This document shows positions 41,718 to 46,128 of a stretch of 46,128 nucleotides of DNA, piece after piece. The notes beneath the pieces were generated by a model that did not search any database, was not told the origin of the DNA, and was given only the letters and a program-made list of their open reading frames with translations. Each line of letters starts with the position of its first letter. Position 1 is the stretch's first letter. The stretch comes from Parachlorella kessleri (lineage: Eukaryota; Chlorophyta; Trebouxiophyceae; Chlorellales; Chlorellaceae): the NCBI GenBank assembly GCA_001598975.1, contig BBXU01001560.1, forward strand, positions 1-46,128. The letters run 5' to 3'. The translations under genes and the position numbers were made by a program.

Positions 41718-44700
41718 TCAGGCATGCTGAGTGCACCAGTCCAGGCAGACTTGGACATGCTGGCACCTGTATAACCCTTTCAGAAGCACAAATCCATCCC
41801 TCCACTGCCAGAGCGGTGCACATCTCTGGAGGAACCACAGGCGCACGCCTCCTCTACCCGCAACCGCCCCCCAAGGCCTTGCATACCTCTGCATGGCGGT
41901 GAGGCTGGATGCGTATGCGTGCAGCTCTCGCAGCCTGGCTTGCCTCGCCACCTGGCGGGCCCTCACCAGCGCTTCCAGGCTGGCAGCCTGGTCGGCAGGG
42001 GTCTGATCCTGCTCCTGCTGCACCAGTGGTGCCCTTGCCAGCCTCTCCACGCTGCCTGCCTGGTCTGTGGGGGTAGGCTCCTGGCCCTGCTGTGCCTGCT
42101 GCGCCTGACGGGCACGCAGCAGCGCATCTAAAGTGGCGGCTTGGTCAGCAAAACTCTGATCCTGCGCCTGCTGTGCCTGGCGTGCCCTCAACAGGAGGTC
42201 CAAGCTGGCGGCTTGGTCGGGGGAAATGTTGCCATGCCCATGCTGTGCCTGGCGAGCATGCTGTGCAGCTGTGAGGGCTTGCAGCAGCGATGCGTGACTT
42301 CCTCCTGTACCGCGCATAGCATTGGGGCCGGGTGCCGTGAGGCTAGGAGGGGTGCTAACCTGCCCCACGCCGCCGCCCAGGCTGCTGCCATGCTGCCCAT
42401 GCTGTGCGTGCTGAAACTGCTCTACATGCTGGGGCTGCTGCTTAGCACCAGCAGCAGCCCGGCCCAGCGCCTGCCGTAGCCTGGCCAAGTCACTCTCACC
42501 TCGACCCTCAGTGCCCCTCCAGCCTGAGGCGGCAGCCGCTCCGCCTGCTGCCGCCAAGGATGTGCGCGCCTGTGCAACTGGCGAGCCGGGCACCGCAACG
42601 AAGGGGGGGCTGTGGTGCTGCCTGCCTCCCGCAGAGAGCACGTCGGCAAGCCCAGACGATGCCAGCCTGGCAGCCCCGCCAGCATGGGCATGCTTCGGCT
42701 GGGGCTGGGGCGCTGCGGCATCCCCTGGCAGGGTTGCAGCACGGTCAAGGGCCAGACTGGCGGGTTGCCTGCGGCTCCCTGGCAGTGCCCCGCTCTCTAG
42801 GAGGGCCCTCAGAGACTCTAGCGAAGGCGTCCGGCCTGCCTGTGCCACCCCATGGGGAGGTGGCACCTGGGCTGCATGCTGGTGGGAGCCTGGCAGTCGT
42901 GCACCGGAAGCACCTCCTGGAGAGCCCTGCTGCTGTGGCTGGCCTGGCAGCGCCTGCTGAAAGGGCGTGGGGTGCAGGCCCGTGGCATGCTCAAGCGCTG
43001 CCGCCTCCGCCTCTGCACGCTGTGCCTGCTGTAGGCCAGCCAACAGCCGCAGCTGCTGCGGCAGCAGCTGCTGGGCATGCTGTGCCACGTCCCTGCCCTG
43101 CTGCGCATGCTGGTGGCCCTGGTAGCCGCCGCCATGCTGCTGGCTGAACCGCTGTGCCTGCTGGCTGGGGTGCCGTGCCAGCGGCGCCGGCGCGCTGCCG
43201 CCGCGGTCGGCAGCCGTCAAGGACAGCAGCTGACCCTGGCTGCTGCCCAGGCGCCCCGCATTTGCCTGCAAGCTGTCAAAGGATGGCAGGGTGGCGGAGG
43301 ACCATGACAGCAGGCGCAGCACCGCAGGGTCCAGGCTGACCTGCGTGTCCTGGCTGTGCCCGCTGTTGAGGCTCGCAAAGGGCCGAAAGGCAGACAGGCG
43401 AAGGTTGCCATCACCGCTGCCACTCCCCTGCGCAGCTGTGCCAATTGGGGCGGGCGACCCACTGAGCGTCCAAGGGCCGCTACCCTCCCCTGCGGCAAAG
43501 GCGGTCCACCCTCCCCCGGCGCATTGAGGCGACGTGAAAGGTGCCCCCGCGCCCGGCGTGGCCCCAGCGCCTGCGGCCCCACCGCTGGCAGCCACCACCA
43601 CATCAGCTGCAACAGGCGCCGCTGCCATGGCCAAGGGGGGCGGCGGGCTGGCAGAGCCCAGCGCCGCGGGCGCCGAGGGCTGCCTGACGGCTTGCAGCGC
43701 CACCCTACTGGAGTACCCTGCAGCCCCTGCTGTGCCTGCTGCCGTCGGCCTCCTGCCCGTGGGAGGCAGGCTGCCCTCGGCGGCGATGCTCGACAGCATC
43801 CGGCACAGCTGCTCGAGCTCGGGTGCCGCCCTGCCGCTGCCGCTGGGCTGCCGCTGCGGCTGCTGTGCTGGGCTGGGCAGCGGCACCCCAAGCGCTGCCA
43901 GGGCCAGCATGAGCTGCTTGGCCATTCGGGGGCTGCCGCGCAGCATGGTGGCCAGGTGCAGCAGGGGGGCGCTGGGCCCCTCCTCCCCGCTGCCAGCCAG
44001 GCTGGCCAGGGCTGTGGCGGTGGTGGGGGAGGCAAGGGGGTCGTGCGGCTGGTGCTGGGCCTGCTGTACGGCATTGGGCTGGGCCTGCTGTGCATGCTGC
44101 GTGTGCTGCCCTCCGAGCACTTCACGCAGCGTTGAGTAGGGCCAGGTGTCAGGCAGCCTCCCGGCCTCCTCGCCCGGCCTCTGCTGCTGCTGCTGCTGCT
44201 TCTGAGGGAGGGAAACTGCAGCTTTTGCAGTGAGGCTAGGGCCGGTGCCGCCGCTGTCGCCAGCGCTGCCTCCCGCGTCCAGCCCAGCGCTCTCAGCGGC
44301 CACAGCGACTGCGGCAGGCCTCTCAGCTACAGCGACTGCCGCTCCCGTGGCGGCCAGGGTGGGGCCGCCCAACTTGAGCAGTGCATCCAGCCGGCCGGAG
44401 TGGAGGCGGGAGGGGAGGGGCACCGGGGCAGAGAGGTCCAGGGAAGGCTTGGACGAGAGTGGAGGTGACGGCAGGATCACTGCACATGCAGGCAGGCAAG
44501 GCAGTGAGGCATGCTCCGAACACTAAAACGGGCACTGGCTAGGCCACATCAAATGCAAATGCCCAGCGCAACCGTAGCGATGGGTAGCGCGAGCAAGGCC
44601 CGCAGGTTTGCTGCCGCGCCGGCTGGTCTCAAATGCACTCACGCCCCCGCTTGGAAGGTGCATAGCAGGCAAGTCGGGAGGTGGGGGGTGGGCGGGGGAG

Positions 44701-46068
44701 GGAGGCAGTAGGAGCAAGGGAGCCGGAACAAGAGAGAGGAGCACGAAAGCGGTGAAGGCCGGCCAGATAGCCAGGTGCCGGTCCTACCTGACCCAAAGCC
44801 GCTCTCCCTCATCTCCGATTGGTCAATGACTGCCAGCAGCGCCGACAGCTTGTGCGCCCCATGGCTAGCTACCACCGCGGCCGCTGCAGCCGCCAGGGCG
44901 GGGGTATCCTCCTGCCTCCTCCTCTTCTGCCGTGGCTGCTGCTGCAGCCGCCCTTGCACCTCCCCTCCTGCGTCTGCTTCCTCAGGCATCTCTAGTTCCG
45001 TAGCTTCCGTGTCTACTTCCTCCTGGGTGGCCTCTGTGTCCTCCTCCTCTTCTTGGGTGGCCTCCCCCCCTGCACTGCCCTCCCTCTGGCGCTGCAGCTG
45101 GTGCTGCCGCTGGCGGCTTGAAGGCTGCAGCTGGGCCTGATGCCGCTGCCGCTGCTGCGGTCGTAGGCCTGGCTGCTGCTCATGCTGGCTCCGCAGCAGG
45201 GGCCGCTCGCCTTTCGCATCAGCCAGGCGCTGCACAGCGGTTTGAGGAAACCACAACACACAGAGTGGGCCAACAGCCGGCTTAACTCGAAGCACAGATC
45301 CGGAGCCCTGTACACGCAGCCAGGTGCTCTGAGCAGGGAGATCTCAACCGGCGACCCTTAGGGATAGCAGGCGGATGAAGAGGTCACGCAAATGTGGGGA
45401 TGGGGGCACAGCAAGCAGGATGCGCGGCCCGCTCCTGAAGTAACCACCAACAAGGTTGACCCTCAGACCTGGTCCAGCACTGCCTTCCTCAGAGCGACCC
45501 GCGAAAACCTCACTGAGCCATGTGATTGAGGGGATACGCCATGTTGTAGCTCACGAGTGCCCACCAGACGCCAACACCAATGTCACACCTGTAGATCAGG
45601 TGCCGACCTCACCCTCCGCGGCGGGGGGCGGCTGCTCGCGGTGGACGCCCCAGCACCCAGATCCCTCGCCTGAGGGGCAGATACCCTGCTGTCCTCCGGG
45701 ATCCCCTCAACCTGGGCCTCCCCCCCAAGCAGGCCTGGAGGGCCATTGCCAACAGCAGGCCCCCGCGCCGGCCCTGCCTCGGGTGGTGCAGCGGCAGCGG
45801 CGGCGGCGCTGGTCGCGGCAGAGGGCCGGTGGAAGCCAGGTGCTACCGCCGCCGCGGGGGTGGAGCCGGCGGCTGGCACTCCGCCAATGGAGGCTCCAAA
45901 GGGCGAGACCACAGCTAAGGCGGCCGCTTGACTCTGTGGTGGGTTGGTTGGGAGGGGCCCAGGGGCTCCCACAGCCGGTGCCGTGGGGCCATGAGAGCTC
46001 TGGGGTTGCTGCTGCTGCTGCTGCTGCTGCACCGAGTCTCGGCTGGGGGCTGCAGCCCTGCTGCTGCC
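41718..46068 (-). CDS. Large low-complexity Gln/Ala-rich protein, probably nuclear; 5' end outside window
   Basis: Exons seen: 46068-45589, 45229-44788, 44479-41887 and a 49-nt last exon 41766-41718, joined by GT-AG introns with matching phases (3564 nt in window). Earlier exons lie beyond the right edge, since 46068 is an acceptor. No enzymatic or DNA-binding domain is recognised. In order: a Pro/Ala/Gln-rich part with Q8; a Gln/Arg-rich then Glu-rich segment (EATQEEEEDTEATQEE); a basic cluster RQKRRRQED that could be a nuclear localisation signal; a possible ordered helix SHGAHKLSALLAVIDQSEM; then some 860 residues rich in Ala, Gln, Gly and Ser. These carry recurring L-x-x-L-L motifs and four C-terminal 24-27-residue repeats. 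Composition fits a transcriptional co-regulator or RNA-associated protein, but that is a guess. The last exon is the least certain part. Confidence 0.6.
41930..42230 (-). repeat. Four in-frame 24-27-residue repeats near the C-terminus of the Gln-rich protein
   Basis: Units begin with DQAASLDLLLRARQ, DQAATLDALLRARQ, DQAGSVERLARAP and DQAASLEALVRARQ, each followed by a Gln/Thr/Pro spacer. They alternate a short amphipathic helix with a polar linker. At DNA level they are diverged 72-81-bp tandem repeats, so the amino-acid pattern looks kept by selection. Confidence 0.8.
44181..44201 (-). repeat. CTG/CAG run in the large exon of the Gln-rich gene
   Basis: Repeated CTG on the plus strand encodes a run of glutamines. 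A similar run at about 46008-46029 encodes Q8 in the first visible exon. Confidence 0.75.
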
Positions 46069-46128
46069 CTGCACACACAGCCGAGCGCATCCGGGTGACT
46101 ACACACTCTGCCAACACACCAAAAACCC

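Overview
The window is nuclear DNA of a eukaryote, most likely a chlorophyte green alga (a Trebouxiophyceae-like relative of Chlorella or Coccomyxa is my guess). It is GC-rich, its genes are cut by many short introns, and the sequence TGTAA, the usual green-algal polyadenylation signal, lies downstream of every stop codon inside the window whose gene I recognise. It also carries a plant-type ascorbate gene (GDP-L-galactose phosphorylase). No bacterial operons, rRNA, tRNA, CRISPR array or transposase genes were seen. I reassembled gene models by joining exons by reading phase. In all four complete models the coding length is an exact multiple of three, which strongly supports them.

Layout from left to right: (1) a secreted subtilisin-like protease on the minus strand (44-2276), cut off by the left edge before its catalytic serine; (2) VTC2, GDP-L-galactose phosphorylase, minus strand (3637-8407), 9 exons, 511 aa; (3) a 1.8-kb divergent upstream region; (4) an OCRL/INPP5B-type phosphoinositide 5-phosphatase with ASH and RhoGAP-like domains, plus strand (10216-19027), 17 exons, 1205 aa; (5) 2.4 kb with no recognised gene, starting with a perfect 15-bp hairpin next to the poly(A) signal; (6) a small two-EF-hand protein, plus strand (21453-22670), 160 aa; (7) a BIG-type Sec7 ARF guanine nucleotide exchange factor, minus strand (23289-38020), 31 exons, 2173 aa, convergent with the EF-hand gene; (8) 3.7 kb of mostly unassigned DNA; (9) a very low-complexity Gln/Ala-rich, probably nuclear protein, minus strand (41718-46068), running off the right edge.

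The 5-phosphatase and the ARF-GEF both act in Golgi/endosome membrane traffic (phosphoinositide identity and ARF activation), but neighbouring position in an algal genome does not by itself imply co-regulation. The protease and VTC2 are unrelated to them.

The most unusual signals concern splicing. Six of about 66 introns are GC-AG rather than GT-AG, four of them in the ARF-GEF and two flanking the exon that carries its catalytic glutamate. Several introns also carry tandem duplications that copy, or lie against, a splice site. No wholly new multi-gene system was recognised.
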